64,000 nucleotides of DNA from Polynucleobacter sp. Latsch14-2 (GTDB taxonomy: Bacteria; Pseudomonadota; Gammaproteobacteria; Burkholderiales; Burkholderiaceae): NCBI RefSeq assembly GCF_018881925.1, contig NZ_JACVPL010000002.1, positions 62,001 through 126,000 of the forward strand. The letters run 5' to 3'. Under the pieces are notes generated by a model. That model made no database searches. It had not been told where the DNA came from and saw only the letters and a list, made by a program, of their open reading frames with translations. Numbering within the stretch: position 1 is the first letter of the stretch; each line of letters begins with the position of its first letter. Of this stretch, positions 22,142 to 32,048 are shown piece by piece. Both the position numbers and the translations under genes were made by a program.

Positions 22142-22882
22142 TTAGTGAGACCCACTTTTAATGGTTGCCGTTAGCGCAACCCGGTCCATATTCTCCAAAA
22201 TAAAATCTTGGCGTATTGGGAAATTGATATTCGCCTTACGACAGTATTGCGCCTTATCAAAACACTTTGGTGCGGGTAGGGCGGATGCTAATGCAGCAGA
22301 CTCCTCGCGACTTAATACTGCTGGAGTACTAACAAAATAATGCTGGGCAGCAGCGCCAATGCCAAAAATGCCCTCACCCCATTCAACTGAATTGAGATAA
22401 ATCTCAAATAATCTCTGCTTTGAGAGTGTTAGCTCCAGCATACCGGTAATGATCAGTTCCTGGGCTTTGCGAAAATAGTTTTGCTCTGAAGATAAAAATA
22501 AATTTTTTGCTAATTGCTGTGTAATCGTTGATCCGCCGCGCAATGCGACTTTTGATTTACCGCCAAGATGATTTTTCTGTTGATTCTTTTCCCATGCCTT
22601 TTGCATATCCTCAACACGGACGCCCTTATGCTGAAAAAAAATATCGTCTTCGCTCACCAGAACGGCCCGCTTTAAATGGCCATTAATATGGTTATATGAA
22701 ACCCAATTAGATTGAATGGGGCAGGACCAATGCCAGCTACACAAGCGCCAGCGCTCAGCCCTTTGAAAGGCGGTGCCGCTAGGATCTAAGCTCGTCCACA
22801 AACCAATTTGAATAGCAAAAAAAACTTGCATGGCAACAAGTCCGCACAATACACATTTCAAAAAGTAACTAAGCCAACGCAT
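22142..22882 (-). CDS. mtgA: Monofunctional peptidoglycan transglycosylase
   Basis: Polymerises lipid II into glycan strands at the inner membrane. A single N-terminal transmembrane helix (about 8-28) anchors a GT51 domain with the catalytic glutamate in SEDDIFFQHKGV, the GGSTITQQLAKNLFL block and the second region EIYLNSVEWGEGIFGIGAAA. The 246-residue length is typical of MtgA. It is the last gene of the mpl-to-mtgA run, 23 bp after aroE. Confidence 0.95.
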   Translation of the reverse strand: MRWLSYFLKCVLCGLVAMQVFFAIQIGLWTSLDPSGTAFQRAERWRLCSWHWSCPIQSNWVSYNHINGHLKRAVLVSEDDIFFQHKGVRVEDMQKAWEKNQQKNHLGGKSKVALRGGSTITQQLAKNLFLSSEQNYFRKAQELIITGMLELTLSKQRLFEIYLNSVEWGEGIFGIGAAAQHYFVSTPAVLSREESAALASALPAPKCFDKAQYCRKANINFPIRQDFILENMDRVALTATIKSGSH

Positions 22883-22905
22883 GAGAAAAATATCTGACTA
22901 AGAAT

Positions 22906-23811
22906 TTAGCTACGTAACTCAGATAAAACAGCGCGTGAATCAATCTGGCCACTCAAATCTGCGCCGCGCCAAATGAGAAATGCATCAGCAGCTTGCTCTA
23001 CCAACATGCCTAAACCATCGCTAACACGCGCACCACGCAACAAAGCTTGCTGCATAAAAGCAGTAGTCTTGCCGTAGACCATATCGTAGGCAAACGAACT
23101 AGGTGCAAAAATATTATTGACTGCACCTGCAGTTAACGGGGACTCGTCATTCAAACCTGCAGCCGTTGCATTAATAACCAAATCGAAAGCTGTCGTGGTC
23201 ATTGCATGATCTTCCAACTCAAGTAATGTCCGCGCTTCCAGTTGCACCCCTTTAATCTTGGCAAGGCCTGCGAACATAGATACTAACTCTTCAGCTCTCG
23301 AGTTTGAACGGTTTACAACGGTAAGCTGGACTGGCAATTGATCTAGCAGGGGGCCAATGACACCACGAGCAGCACCACCAGCACCCAAGAGCAAAATACG
23401 GGTACCACGAATCTCAATACCCTGAGCCAAAAGATCACGAACCAGGCCCGAACCATCAGTGTTGTCACCATAAATTTTTCCCTCTTTAATCCAAAGAGTA
23501 TTTACGGCACCAGCCAACTGCGCACGAGAAGTCAAAACCTCTGCCATCCCCTGCGCATCTAATTTGAAAGGAACAGTGACATTCATACCCTTGCCGCCAG
23601 CAGCAAAAAAGGATTTCGCAACACTGACAAATTCTCCAACAGCAGGCTGCAGTCGACCATAGTGCATTGCCTGCTTAGATTGTGCGGCAAAACGCTGATG
23701 AATAAGGGGGGACTTACTATGGGCAATAGGATTACCGGCGACAGCATATACATCCAAACCAGGAAATTGGACTGGATCAGTGTGAAACTCATTGATAGGA
23801 ATGGAGTTCAT
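22906..23811 (-). CDS. aroE: Shikimate dehydrogenase
   Basis: Reduces 3-dehydroshikimate to shikimate with NADPH. The substrate-binding N-terminus reads AVAGNPIAHSKSPLIHQ, followed by NVTVPFKLDAQGMAE with the catalytic lysine. The nucleotide-binding GAGGAARGVIGPL and the C-terminal DMVYGKTTAFMQQAL, GLGMLVEQAADAF are present. At 301 residues it is slightly longer than E. coli AroE (272), with a few extra N-terminal residues. It is 37 bp after the TonB-like gene. Confidence 0.96.
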   Translation of the reverse strand: MNSIPINEFHTDPVQFPGLDVYAVAGNPIAHSKSPLIHQRFAAQSKQAMHYGRLQPAVGEFVSVAKSFFAAGGKGMNVTVPFKLDAQGMAEVLTSRAQLAGAVNTLWIKEGKIYGDNTDGSGLVRDLLAQGIEIRGTRILLLGAGGAARGVIGPLLDQLPVQLTVVNRSNSRAEELVSMFAGLAKIKGVQLEARTLLELEDHAMTTTAFDLVINATAAGLNDESPLTAGAVNNIFAPSSFAYDMVYGKTTAFMQQALLRGARVSDGLGMLVEQAADAFLIWRGADLSGQIDSRAVLSELRS

Positions 23812-23848
23812 ATTAGCTACAGAATAAGCGAATTTCTGAATTTTTTGA

Positions 23849-24715
23849 TTAATGTCGCAACTCTAGACGATCAGCTCCATCACGCGTGAACTCAAATGTA
23901 GAAATCCAATCTAGCACATCAATCTGATTGCGCATTGCTGTCGGAAACGGCCCAAAAGGAGCTGAAGCGCGCGCAATAGCTAGGGCTTGTCGGTCTAACT
24001 CAGGATTACCGGAACTACGCCCAATACTTAAACCATCCCCACCTTGAGGATTGGTAGCGATATGTCCCTGCGCATCCACACTGAGAACGATCACTAAACT
24101 TCCATACAAAGGCCGACCATTAGCACGTGGAAAGAAGGTGCTGCCATACACCTCAATCTTTTGACGCATGGCATCACAATACTGAGCAAAAGCTACCGCT
24201 TTAGTGCTAGAGCCTGTCAATATCTTGCGCCGAGGACCCCGTCCATCCACCTGCAATCGCTTGGCTAACTCGGCCTCCAGAGAATTCAACTGGGGTATAA
24301 GATGCTGCTCATCTCCACTTACTCGTCCACTAGTACGAGACTTCTCTGCTTCTATTTTTGCTAGCATTTGCTTTTGTTTTTTTTCCAATACCTCAAGCTG
24401 TGCTTGCATACCGAGCCTAGCGCGATGAACTACCGTCGTATCTACATCAACACTATTACCCCCACCCTGTAAATCGGCTTGCGCTAATTTATCGGCCTGC
24501 TTAAGCGATATTGGATTACTGGCGTTCACTAAAACCACGCTTAAGGGGGTATTTAAGCGCCGATTTTGCATCTCGCCAACGCCCCAGCGAAAGGATAGGA
24601 AGATCACATGAATCAAAAGGGACGCACAAAGCGCCAAGCGAAAAGGGTAGCGCCGCCATGCACGCTGCAAATAGCGTTGAGCCCCTTGGAATCTATTTGA
24701 CTTCAGGGCTTGCAT
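23849..24715 (-). CDS. TonB-like energy transducer protein
   Basis: A periplasm-spanning protein likely to couple inner-membrane energy to an outer-membrane or envelope partner. It has one N-terminal membrane helix (about 28-45, FRLALCASLLIHVIFLSF), a long coiled-coil-prone middle (about 105-140, rich in Lys, Glu and Gln) and a C-terminal TonB-like domain with YGSLVIVLSVDAQGHI and a final FEFTRDG strand. 288 residues. No ExbB/ExbD pair is nearby. It overlaps the upstream RNase gene by 23 bp, implying coupled translation. Confidence 0.85.
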   Translation of the reverse strand: MQALKSNRFQGAQRYLQRAWRRYPFRLALCASLLIHVIFLSFRWGVGEMQNRRLNTPLSVVLVNASNPISLKQADKLAQADLQGGGNSVDVDTTVVHRARLGMQAQLEVLEKKQKQMLAKIEAEKSRTSGRVSGDEQHLIPQLNSLEAELAKRLQVDGRGPRRKILTGSSTKAVAFAQYCDAMRQKIEVYGSTFFPRANGRPLYGSLVIVLSVDAQGHIATNPQGGDGLSIGRSSGNPELDRQALAIARASAPFGPFPTAMRNQIDVLDWISTFEFTRDGADRLELRH

Positions 24716-26711
24716 TATCCTGGGGCACTTCCAGAACTGGTTCGGCCGGCTTCACAAGCGCATCACTCTGCAAGACTCGGACTCCCGCGCTCAACTGCAA
24801 TAAATCGATATCGGAAATGATCACTTCTGCGCGCGTCATACGAGGATATGCAGCTAACTCGGGAATAGGCAAATGTAGGGGAATCAACTCCAACCTAGAC
24901 ATACCCTCTTTGAGGTGACGAACAAAAAGTTTTTTTGGCTCACTATCTTGAGCCACCCACCGTAAGCACCAATATTTTTCTAGGCGGTCTTGATACTCAC
25001 CATACGCTTGGTAGCAAGCCTCGAAATCGGCTGCAATGCCCATCAAGGTTGCATCCCTTGGTGGAAATGGTGCCACCATCTTTGCGGTTACGCCATGTTT
25101 AGCCAGCGCAATTAATTGCCATTGATTTACTAAATCTGAATAGCGACGCAGCGGCGATGTACACCAAGCGTAGTAATCAAGGCCCAAACCTTCATGAGGC
25201 CCTGGGGTAGTTTGCATGCGTGTGCGCAAAGGACCCCAACCCTTTTGGGTGCGAAATAATCCAGGCAAGCCATGATCAGCCAACAAGCGTCCAGATGCAC
25301 TATTACAGAAAATCATCCACTCGGCAACGATAGTATCCAGAATTGAGCCTCGCTGTCGCGGTGTAATTTCAACCCGCTCCCGACCCTCAACTTGTTTAAT
25401 TTGAAAATGAAAATCTCTTGCTAAGGCGTTGGGGTCAATCACACCTAATTGCTCGGCACGCAAACCATTGGCAACCCGTTTCTCCTGACGCTGCGCATGC
25501 AGATGTTTGGCAGCCACCCATAGGATAGCTAATTCTTGACGATGCGGATAGGTGCTAACCTCATCCTGCAAACTCATTTCGCTCACTTGATCTTCAAGGT
25601 TCTCAAGACGTAAATTAGCAGCAATCGGCACCAACTCAGCACGCATTTGCAAGGAGCCATCGATAGTTTGACCTTGTGCATCAATGTCTACGTAAATCGA
25701 TAAAGCCGGACAGGGTTTGCCTTCATCTAAAGAGAATTGTGCAATCACTGAATCAGGCAGCATTGTGATCTTGTCGCCAGGGAAATATACGGTCGACATA
25801 CGATTCCGCGCAAGCTGATCCAATGGATCATCCCGGCTAATCAGCAAAGCCGGAGCGGCAATATGAACACCAATGCGATGTGCCCCATCAGCTAGACTGG
25901 TCACGGATAGAGCATCATCAATCTCCGTTGTACCCGAGTCGTCAATGGAAAACGCACTTACTTTAGCCACTGGGAGCTCAGCTATAACTGCTTCATAAGC
26001 AGAAAGGTCAATCGTACTGCTTTCATTGTGAGCAAAGCCGTTAGGAAAATGTGCTTTGAGAAACATTCCCTGGTGATAATCCAAAGGTGAATGTATCGCC
26101 CCACAGCGAATCATTAGCTGCGCTGGCGATTCTCCAGTTGCTGTGCAAGCTGCAATCAAAGCCTTATATGCGGAAGTATTTTTATCTGGGGAGAATAGTA
26201 ATTGCTTAACCTGAGGCTTGAGCGCCTCAGGAAATACTCCTGCAACCAATTCTTGCTGCCAAAGAGTCTGTTGCTCTAATTCATTTTGCTTACGCGCTAA
26301 GGCCGCTAAGCCTGCTTGCAGTTGCTCTAGTGGGGCCCTCTGAAAACGTCCACGCCCTTTGCGTCGGAAAAAGACCGGGGCGCCTTGCAAAGCAATGGCC
26401 AGAGATGCTTGCTGCGAAATCGTTGCCTGATCCCCGAAGTATTCCTTTGCAACATCCAAAAGACCAAACTCCTCTTCTGGAGCGCAATCCCAAAGAAACT
26501 GCAAGTCAATCTCTTTTGCTATGGCTGAGGCGTCATTCATCACAGCTTGAGCCTCAGGTTTTTCAAATCGCAGCCAAACCTCTTTCGCCTTTAGCTTAAT
26601 CTTTTTGCCAGACAAGCTTGTCGCTTGCCATGACTCTGCATCCCCTGCACCAGATGCAGACTGGACCGTGGCGATCTTGATGTCACCACCTTCCTCATAT
26701 AAAAGATGCAT
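24693..26711 (-). CDS. RNase II-family exoribonuclease (RNB domain)
   Basis: A 3'-5' exoribonuclease of the RNB family. The catalytic acidic motif is FSIDDSGTTEIDDALSV (Asp257, Asp258, Asp265, Asp266), followed by HIGVHIAAPALLI and RNRMSTVYFPGDKITMLP. The RNB domain ends with YYAWCTSPLRRYSDLVNQWQ, where the double arginine contacts RNA. The 672-residue length is close to E. coli Rnb, but the terminal S1 region is poorly recognisable. The gene begins 2 bp after the SDR gene and overlaps the tonB-like gene, within a tight operon. RNase II versus RNase R cannot be decided; size favours RNase II. Confidence 0.85.
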   Translation of the reverse strand: MHLLYEEGGDIKIATVQSASGAGDAESWQATSLSGKKIKLKAKEVWLRFEKPEAQAVMNDASAIAKEIDLQFLWDCAPEEEFGLLDVAKEYFGDQATISQQASLAIALQGAPVFFRRKGRGRFQRAPLEQLQAGLAALARKQNELEQQTLWQQELVAGVFPEALKPQVKQLLFSPDKNTSAYKALIAACTATGESPAQLMIRCGAIHSPLDYHQGMFLKAHFPNGFAHNESSTIDLSAYEAVIAELPVAKVSAFSIDDSGTTEIDDALSVTSLADGAHRIGVHIAAPALLISRDDPLDQLARNRMSTVYFPGDKITMLPDSVIAQFSLDEGKPCPALSIYVDIDAQGQTIDGSLQMRAELVPIAANLRLENLEDQVSEMSLQDEVSTYPHRQELAILWVAAKHLHAQRQEKRVANGLRAEQLGVIDPNALARDFHFQIKQVEGRERVEITPRQRGSILDTIVAEWMIFCNSASGRLLADHGLPGLFRTQKGWGPLRTRMQTTPGPHEGLGLDYYAWCTSPLRRYSDLVNQWQLIALAKHGVTAKMVAPFPPRDATLMGIAADFEACYQAYGEYQDRLEKYWCLRWVAQDSEPKKLFVRHLKEGMSRLELIPLHLPIPELAAYPRMTRAEVIISDIDLLQLSAGVRVLQSDALVKPAEPVLEVPQDNASPEVK

Positions 26712-26713
26712 GC

Positions 26714-27448
26714 TTACAGTGAAATCCCGCCACTGGCCTCAAGCGCCACACCATTCACATAGCTAGCTTCGTCGCTTGCCAAGAATAAGTACACATTAGC
26801 CATTTCTTCTGGAGTACCCAATCGCCCTAGCCAACTCCGTTTTTCAATGTCTTGAAGGATATTTTCTGGCATTGCTTTTACCATTTCAGTAGCAATAAAT
26901 CCTGGGCATACAGCATTGACCCGAATCCCTTTTGGACCAAGCTCGCGCGCCCAGGTCTTGGTAAATCCAATAACACCAAATTTAGTTGCCGAATAATTTG
27001 TTTGTCCAAAATTTCCATAAAGCCCAACCACGCTTGAAGCATTCACAATAGCTCCGGAACCAGCTTCAAGCATATGAGGCACCACAAGTTGCGTGCAATT
27101 GAAAACGCCCTTGAGATTAACGTCAATGACCGTATCAAATTGTGCCTCTGTCATTTTTACTAAACGTGCATCCTGCGTAATGCCGGCGTTATTGACCAAA
27201 ATATCAATGCGGCCATGTTGTCGCATGATTTGATCCACTACCGCTTGAATGCTGGCTCGGTCGGTCACGTTCATGACGAGCGCCTGCGCACCAGGTATCT
27301 GCGCAGCAGCAGCTTTTACAGCATCAGGGTTTAGATCTGCAATCATCACCTTCGCGCCCTCTTGAGCAAAACGCTGTGCTGTTGCAAAGCCAATGCCTTT
27401 GGCGGCACCAGTAATGATGGCGACTTTATCTTTTAATCTATTACTCAT
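26714..27448 (-). CDS. Short-chain dehydrogenase, 3-oxoacyl-(ACP/CoA) reductase type
   Basis: A classical NAD(P)H-dependent SDR of 244 residues. The cofactor motif [11 protein letters not shown], the NNAG strand ([13 protein letters not shown]) and the catalytic Ser/Tyr/Lys in [21 protein letters not shown] are all present. The overall look is FabG/PhaB-like: reduction of 3-oxoacyl thioesters for fatty-acid or polyhydroxyalkanoate synthesis. It is not in a fab or pha cluster, but between mpl (8-bp overlap) and the RNase gene, so the substrate is uncertain. Confidence 0.85.
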   Translation of the reverse strand: MSNRLKDKVAIITGAAKGIGFATAQRFAQEGAKVMIADLNPDAVKAAAAQIPGAQALVMNVTDRASIQAVVDQIMRQHGRIDILVNNAGITQDARLVKMTEAQFDTVIDVNLKGVFNCTQLVVPHMLEAGSGAIVNASSVVGLYGNFGQTNYSATKFGVIGFTKTWARELGPKGIRVNAVCPGFIATEMVKAMPENILQDIEKRSWLGRLGTPEEMANVYLFLASDEASYVNGVALEASGGISL

Positions 27449-28847
27449 TTTTACCCTCTAATGCTTTTAATATTTTTTGATGCACCCCACCAAACCCACC
27501 ATTGCTCATTACTAGTATGTGGTCACCAGGCCTAGATTCTTTAACAACTGCCTTTACCAAATCGCCGAGATCGCCGAATACTTTCGCCATACCAGGCTCT
27601 TTTGTATTAAGCGGGGAAAGCACCTCGTTGAGATCCCAACCCAAAGACTCTTTGCCAGAGCTGGCTCCAAAAGCAAATACTCTATCGGCCTCCTGCAGGC
27701 TATTTGGTAATTGAGCCTTCATTACCCCCAGCTTCATTGTGTTAGAACGCGGCTCTAGGACCGCCAAAATACGCTCTGCCCCAACACGGCGACGCAAACC
27801 ATCCAATGTGGTTGTGATCGCCGTTGGATGATGTGCAAAGTCGTCATATACCGTAATGTCATTTGCAATTCCAATTGTTTCTAAACGACGCTTTACATTC
27901 TTAAATGCAGCCAAGGCCTTAGCTGCATCCGCAGGAGAAATACCAATATGATTCGCCGCTGCGATCGCAGCTAAAGCATTCAATTGATTATGCCTACCCA
28001 TCACCCCTGAATCTGGCGCCCAAGTGACAGTGGCTAACTGCTTGCTGTCTTTGATAACAATAAAGCCATCACCTACTTGAGAAATTAAAGACCAGGCATT
28101 TTTAGTGTCATGCCCAAAAAGCTCTACTGGCGTCCAAGCACCGCGCGCAATCACCGTTGCTAGTGCAGGCTCTTCGCCATTTACCACCAATAATCCATCA
28201 CTAGGAACAGTCCGAACGAGATGGTGAAACTGCGTTTCAATTGCAGCAAGATCAGCAAAAATATCAGCGTGGTCGAACTCTAGGTTATTTAATAAGGCAG
28301 TACGCGGTCGATAGTGAACAAACTTGCTGCGCTTATCAAAAAAGGCTGTGTCATATTCATCAGCCTCGATCACAAAATATTTTCCCTTGCCCAAACAAGC
28401 CGACATTGTGAAATTCAAGGGCACCCCACCTATTAAATAGCCAGGTTGATATTGATTAAATTCTAAAATCCATGTGAGCATTGCAGAGGTGGTTGTTTTG
28501 CCATGCGTTCCGGCTACCGCCAAAACATGCCTACCAAATAACACTTCTTCGCCCAGCCACTGAGGCCCAGAGGTGTAAGGCAAGCCTTGATTGAGGATTG
28601 CCTCCATCAATGGATTTCCCCGAGAAACCACATTACCGATGACAAATAAATCCGGCATGGTCTCAAACTGTAATAATTGGTCAGGCGAATATCCCTCAAT
28701 CAGCTCAATACCTTGAGCCTCAAGCTGTGTGCTCATTGGTGGATACACGTTGGCATCGCAGCCAGTAACGCGATGGCCAGCTTGACGAGCGATTGCGGCA
28801 ATGCCGCCCATGAAAGTACCGCAAATGCCCAAGATATGAATATGCAT
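27441..28847 (-). CDS. mpl: UDP-N-acetylmuramate:L-alanyl-gamma-D-glutamyl-meso-diaminopimelate ligase
   Basis: A peptidoglycan-recycling ligase that attaches recovered tripeptide to UDP-MurNAc. It is a Mur ligase with N-terminal [16 protein letters not shown], the ATP-binding [15 protein letters not shown] (P-loop at about 113-120), and the [19 protein letters not shown] block characteristic of Mpl rather than MurC. The C-terminal domain has [11 protein letters not shown] and [11 protein letters not shown]. The 468-residue length is standard. It heads the minus-strand operon and is divergent from the TlpA-like gene by 26 bp. With the AmpD fusion further along, the window carries two wall-recycling functions. 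Confidence 0.96.
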   Translation of the reverse strand: MHIHILGICGTFMGGIAAIARQAGHRVTGCDANVYPPMSTQLEAQGIELIEGYSPDQLLQFETMPDLFVIGNVVSRGNPLMEAILNQGLPYTSGPQWLGEEVLFGRHVLAVAGTHGKTTTSAMLTWILEFNQYQPGYLIGGVPLNFTMSACLGKGKYFVIEADEYDTAFFDKRSKFVHYRPRTALLNNLEFDHADIFADLAAIETQFHHLVRTVPSDGLLVVNGEEPALATVIARGAWTPVELFGHDTKNAWSLISQVGDGFIVIKDSKQLATVTWAPDSGVMGRHNQLNALAAIAAANHIGISPADAAKALAAFKNVKRRLETIGIANDITVYDDFAHHPTAITTTLDGLRRRVGAERILAVLEPRSNTMKLGVMKAQLPNSLQEADRVFAFGASSGKESLGWDLNEVLSPLNTKEPGMAKVFGDLGDLVKAVVKESRPGDHILVMSNGGFGGVHQKILKALEGKNE

Positions 28848-28873
28848 TAGCGAATTTTAGCGAAGGAGTTGGA

Positions 28874-29401
28874 ATGAACCGAAGACAATGGGTTGTGATC
28901 TGTGGAATTAGTCTCTTAGCACTGCTCGCCGGCATCTTCAGTTCGCCTTGGATTTCTAAAATAGGATCTGTTAGCGAGCCAGCCATAAAAGCTTTTTTTT
29001 CCAACGAATGGCACTCCCCCGATGGAAAAGAGCTTGACACCCAAAATTGGTCGGGAAAAGTACTTGTGGTGAACTTTTGGGGGTCTTGGTGCCCTCCATG
29101 CGTAGAAGAAATGCCTGAACTGGAGAAACTTCAATGGGAGTTTTCAGGTCAAAATGTCTTATTTGTCGGCATCGCCATTGATTCACCATCTAACGTACGC
29201 GAATTTCTTAAAAAAACCCCAGTTTCATATCCCATTGCCATGGGTGGGATGAATGGTAGTCAAATCTATAAAGCATTGGGCAATACCCAATCGGCATTGC
29301 CTTATACAGTCTTGATATCCCCCTCGGGAAAAATACTCGATAGCAAACTCGGAAAGATAAATGAAGATGAGCTTAGAAAAAGCATTAAATCTGCTTTATA
29401 A
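28874..29401 (+). CDS. TlpA-family thiol-disulfide reductase
   Basis: A membrane-tethered thioredoxin-like protein facing the periplasm. The N-terminal helix (about 6-24) acts as an anchor or uncleaved signal. The thioredoxin fold follows, with the redox motif WCPPC in NFWGSWCPPCVEEMPEL (Cys73 and Cys76) and the cis-Pro region ALPYTVLISPSG. The 175-residue length fits TlpA/ResA relatives, which reduce disulfides in cytochrome c maturation or copper-site assembly. It is divergent from mpl by 26 bp, so its promoter lies within or beside mpl. Confidence 0.88.
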   Translation: MNRRQWVVICGISLLALLAGIFSSPWISKIGSVSEPAIKAFFSNEWHSPDGKELDTQNWSGKVLVVNFWGSWCPPCVEEMPELEKLQWEFSGQNVLFVGIAIDSPSNVREFLKKTPVSYPIAMGGMNGSQIYKALGNTQSALPYTVLISPSGKILDSKLGKINEDELRKSIKSAL

Positions 29402-29531
29402 GAACTTTTACCATCATTTAACGGCAGATATTTAGAATAGAAATTTGCTAATTTCATCTCTTTTAATACCAAAATCATAATTAGGAGCATTTTTTGTATC
29501 CCTTTTTAGACTTCTAAAGCTATCCAGAAGG

Positions 29532-29537
29532 TATACT
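29532..29537 (+). promoter_or_regulatory. Candidate -10 element in the tlpA-aroQ gap
   Basis: The 240-bp gap 29402-29641 contains GGTATACT, with TATACT at 29532-29537, about 105 bp before the aroQ ATG. A poor -35 (TAGACT, 29507-29512) lies 19 bp upstream. A possible promoter for the aroQ-accB-accC-prmA-pfkB run. Confidence 0.3.
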
Positions 29538-29641
29538 CCCCTCAGTGCTTTATGGTGCATGATTTTCATGAAGCAAGCAGTTGCAATCCAAAAAGCTTAA
29601 TTAACTTATTGACACCTAACTGCCTCTAAAAATATCGATCT

Positions 29642-30091
29642 ATGTCGAAAAATACTTCAATTCTCGTAATTCAAGGCCCAAATCTCAATCTCTTAGGCAG
29701 TCGTGAGCCAGAGGTTTATGGCACAACAACACTAGATGACATTCACAAGAAGCTTAGTGAGATTGCCAAAACTCATTCGGTTGGGCTTGTCACCTACCAA
29801 AGCAATCATGAGGGCGAGTTAATAGATCGCATTCAAAAAGCTAAACAGGATGGGGTTGATTTCATCATCATCAACCCTGGTGCATTTACCCACACCAGTG
29901 TTGCCCTCCGGGATGCGCTGGCTGGAGTCGCCATTCCATTCACAGAAATTCATTTGTCCAATATTCACCAGCGCGAAGAATTCCGCAAGCACTCCTATTT
30001 GTCGGATATAGCGACTGGCGTCATTTGCGGTCTTGGCGCCATTGGATATGAGCTCGCCCTGCAAGCGGCGATTGTCCGTTTACAAAAATAA
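29642..30091 (+). CDS. aroQ: 3-dehydroquinate dehydratase, type II
   Basis: Dehydrates 3-dehydroquinate to 3-dehydroshikimate. The 149-residue protein has the type II signatures [19 protein letters not shown] with the catalytic tyrosine, [31 protein letters not shown] and [14 protein letters not shown], with the active-site histidine nearby. It starts the aroQ-accB-accC block common in proteobacteria. No strong Shine-Dalgarno precedes the ATG. Confidence 0.97.
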   Translation: MSKNTSILVIQGPNLNLLGSREPEVYGTTTLDDIHKKLSEIAKTHSVGLVTYQSNHEGELIDRIQKAKQDGVDFIIINPGAFTHTSVALRDALAGVAIPFTEIHLSNIHQREEFRKHSYLSDIATGVICGLGAIGYELALQAAIVRLQK

Positions 30092-30127
30092 AGATTAATT
30101 CAGCATTAAAAGAGAGGAATTACTTCC

Positions 30128-30604
30128 ATGGATCTTAGAAAACTTAAAACCCTGATTGACCTTGTTTCTGAATCAGGCATCTCTGAATTAGAAGTAAACG
30201 AAGGCGAAGATCGTGTTCGCATCGTCAATGCTGGCTCCGGCCCCTCAAACATGGGTCAAGTTGTTTATGCTCATCCAGCCCCAATCCAAAGCACTCACCC
30301 TGCGCCCGCTGTAAATACACCCGCAGAAACAACCACTTCCGAAGCCATGGAAGCGCCGGCGGCTGAAACAGGTTTCGTAGCGCGCTCACCAATGGTGGGC
30401 ACTTTCTATCGCGCAGCCAACCCAGAATCTCCTGACTTCGTAAAAGTAGGCGATACGGTTGCTGTTGGCCAAACGCTTTGCATTATTGAGGCAATGAAGC
30501 TCCTCAATGAAATAGAAGCCGAAAAAGCCGGCGTCATTAAACAAATTCTGTGTGAAAACGGTCAGGGTGTTGAGTTTGATCAACCCCTTTTCATCATTGC
30601 CTAA
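30128..30604 (+). CDS. accB: Acetyl-CoA carboxylase biotin carboxyl carrier protein
   Basis: Carries the biotin that shuttles CO2 from AccC to the carboxyltransferase in fatty-acid initiation. The 158-residue protein has the N-terminal [18 protein letters not shown], a Pro/Ala/Thr-rich linker (about 45-80) and a C-terminal biotinyl domain with EAMKLLNEI, where Lys124 is biotinylated. An AGAGGA Shine-Dalgarno precedes the ATG. It lies 36 bp after aroQ and 46 bp before accC. Confidence 0.98.
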   Translation: MDLRKLKTLIDLVSESGISELEVNEGEDRVRIVNAGSGPSNMGQVVYAHPAPIQSTHPAPAVNTPAETTTSEAMEAPAAETGFVARSPMVGTFYRAANPESPDFVKVGDTVAVGQTLCIIEAMKLLNEIEAEKAGVIKQILCENGQGVEFDQPLFIIA

Positions 30605-30650
30605 TCTCAACGACACACACTTACTCACCTTTACCTAACTCAGAGCCGAT

Positions 30651-32015
30651 ATGTTCGATAAGATTCTGATTGCCAATCGAGGGGAAATTGCCCTTCGTAT
30701 CCAACGCGCCTGCCGCGAATTGGGTATCAAAACTGTGGTGGTGTATTCCACCGCAGATAAAGAAGCAAAATACGTCAAACTAGCCGATGAGGCTGTTTGT
30801 ATCGGACCAGCACCTTCTCCACTGAGCTATCTCAATATGCCAGCGATTATTTCGGCAGCTGAAGTCACTGATGCCGAGGCCATTCATCCAGGCTATGGCT
30901 TTCTCTCAGAAAATGCTGACTTTGCTGAGCGTGTTGAAAAATCTGGGTTTGCTTTCATTGGTCCTACAGCAAGCTCTATTCGTCTCATGGGTGATAAGGT
31001 TTCCGCAAAACGCGCCATGATTAAAGCAGGAGTGCCTTGCGTACCAGGATCTGAGGGTGCATTGCCCGATAACCCAAAAGAAATTATTGCGGCTGCCAAG
31101 AAAGTTGGGTATCCAGTCATCATTAAAGCGGCTGGTGGTGGTGGTGGGCGCGGCATGCGCGTTGTTCACACAGAGGCAGCATTAATTAATGCCGTCAATA
31201 TGACCAAAGAAGAGGCTGGGCGCGCTTTCGGAAATCCCGAGGTCTACATGGAAAAGTTTCTGGAGAAGCCCCGCCATGTAGAGATTCAGATCTTAGCTGA
31301 TACCCATGGAAATGCGATTTGGTTAGGTGAGCGAGACTGCTCTATGCAACGTCGTCATCAAAAAGTGATTGAAGAGGCGCCCGCACCTGGCATTGATCGT
31401 CGCTTAATCGCCAAAATTGGCGAGCGTTGTGCTGAAGCATGTAGAAAAATTGGCTATCGTGGCGCAGGCACCTTTGAATTTCTGTATGAAAACGGTGAAT
31501 TCTTCTTTATCGAGATGAATACACGTGTTCAAGTTGAACATCCGGTAACAGAAATGATTACTGGTGTTGATATTGTTCAAGAACAGATTAGGATTGCCGC
31601 AGGCCTGAAATTAAATTACCGCCAAAAAGATATTGTGTTCCGTGGTCACGCTATCGAATGCCGTCTTAACGCGGAAGATCCATTTAAATTCATACCGAGT
31701 CCTGGAAAAATTGGTTCATGGCATATGCCTGGTGGCCCTGGTATTCGAGTGGATTCGCATGCTTATAGCGGTTACATTGTTCCGCCGCATTACGATTCGA
31801 TGATTGGAAAGCTCATTGCATATGGCAATACTCGCGAACAAGCGATTCGGCGCATGCAAATTGCCCTTTCAGAAATGGTAATCGATGGCATCACCACTAA
31901 TGTTCCTTTACATCGCGAGCTCATGCTCGACCCAAACTTCATTGAAGGTGGCACCAGCATTCACTATCTAGAACATCGCTTAGAAGAGCAAGCCGCTAGT
32001 CGCGGTAAAGCCTAA
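30651..32015 (+). CDS. accC: Acetyl-CoA carboxylase biotin carboxylase subunit
   Basis: An ATP-grasp enzyme carboxylating the biotin on AccB. The 454-residue sequence has [31 protein letters not shown], the glycine-rich ATP loop [13 protein letters not shown], and [20 protein letters not shown] with [11 protein letters not shown]. It is full length, in the expected accB-accC order, and lies 33 bp before prmA. Confidence 0.98.
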   Translation: MFDKILIANRGEIALRIQRACRELGIKTVVVYSTADKEAKYVKLADEAVCIGPAPSPLSYLNMPAIISAAEVTDAEAIHPGYGFLSENADFAERVEKSGFAFIGPTASSIRLMGDKVSAKRAMIKAGVPCVPGSEGALPDNPKEIIAAAKKVGYPVIIKAAGGGGGRGMRVVHTEAALINAVNMTKEEAGRAFGNPEVYMEKFLEKPRHVEIQILADTHGNAIWLGERDCSMQRRHQKVIEEAPAPGIDRRLIAKIGERCAEACRKIGYRGAGTFEFLYENGEFFFIEMNTRVQVEHPVTEMITGVDIVQEQIRIAAGLKLNYRQKDIVFRGHAIECRLNAEDPFKFIPSPGKIGSWHMPGGPGIRVDSHAYSGYIVPPHYDSMIGKLIAYGNTREQAIRRMQIALSEMVIDGITTNVPLHRELMLDPNFIEGGTSIHYLEHRLEEQAASRGKA

Positions 32016-32048
32016 CTGATACCTGAATGATATTTAGGCGGGGTTTAT

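Noticed and set aside
29609..29638. TTGACA with TATCGA upstream of aroQ as a promoter
   Set aside because: The -10 is poor and the predicted start would fall at or inside the aroQ ATG, requiring a leaderless mRNA; not convincing.
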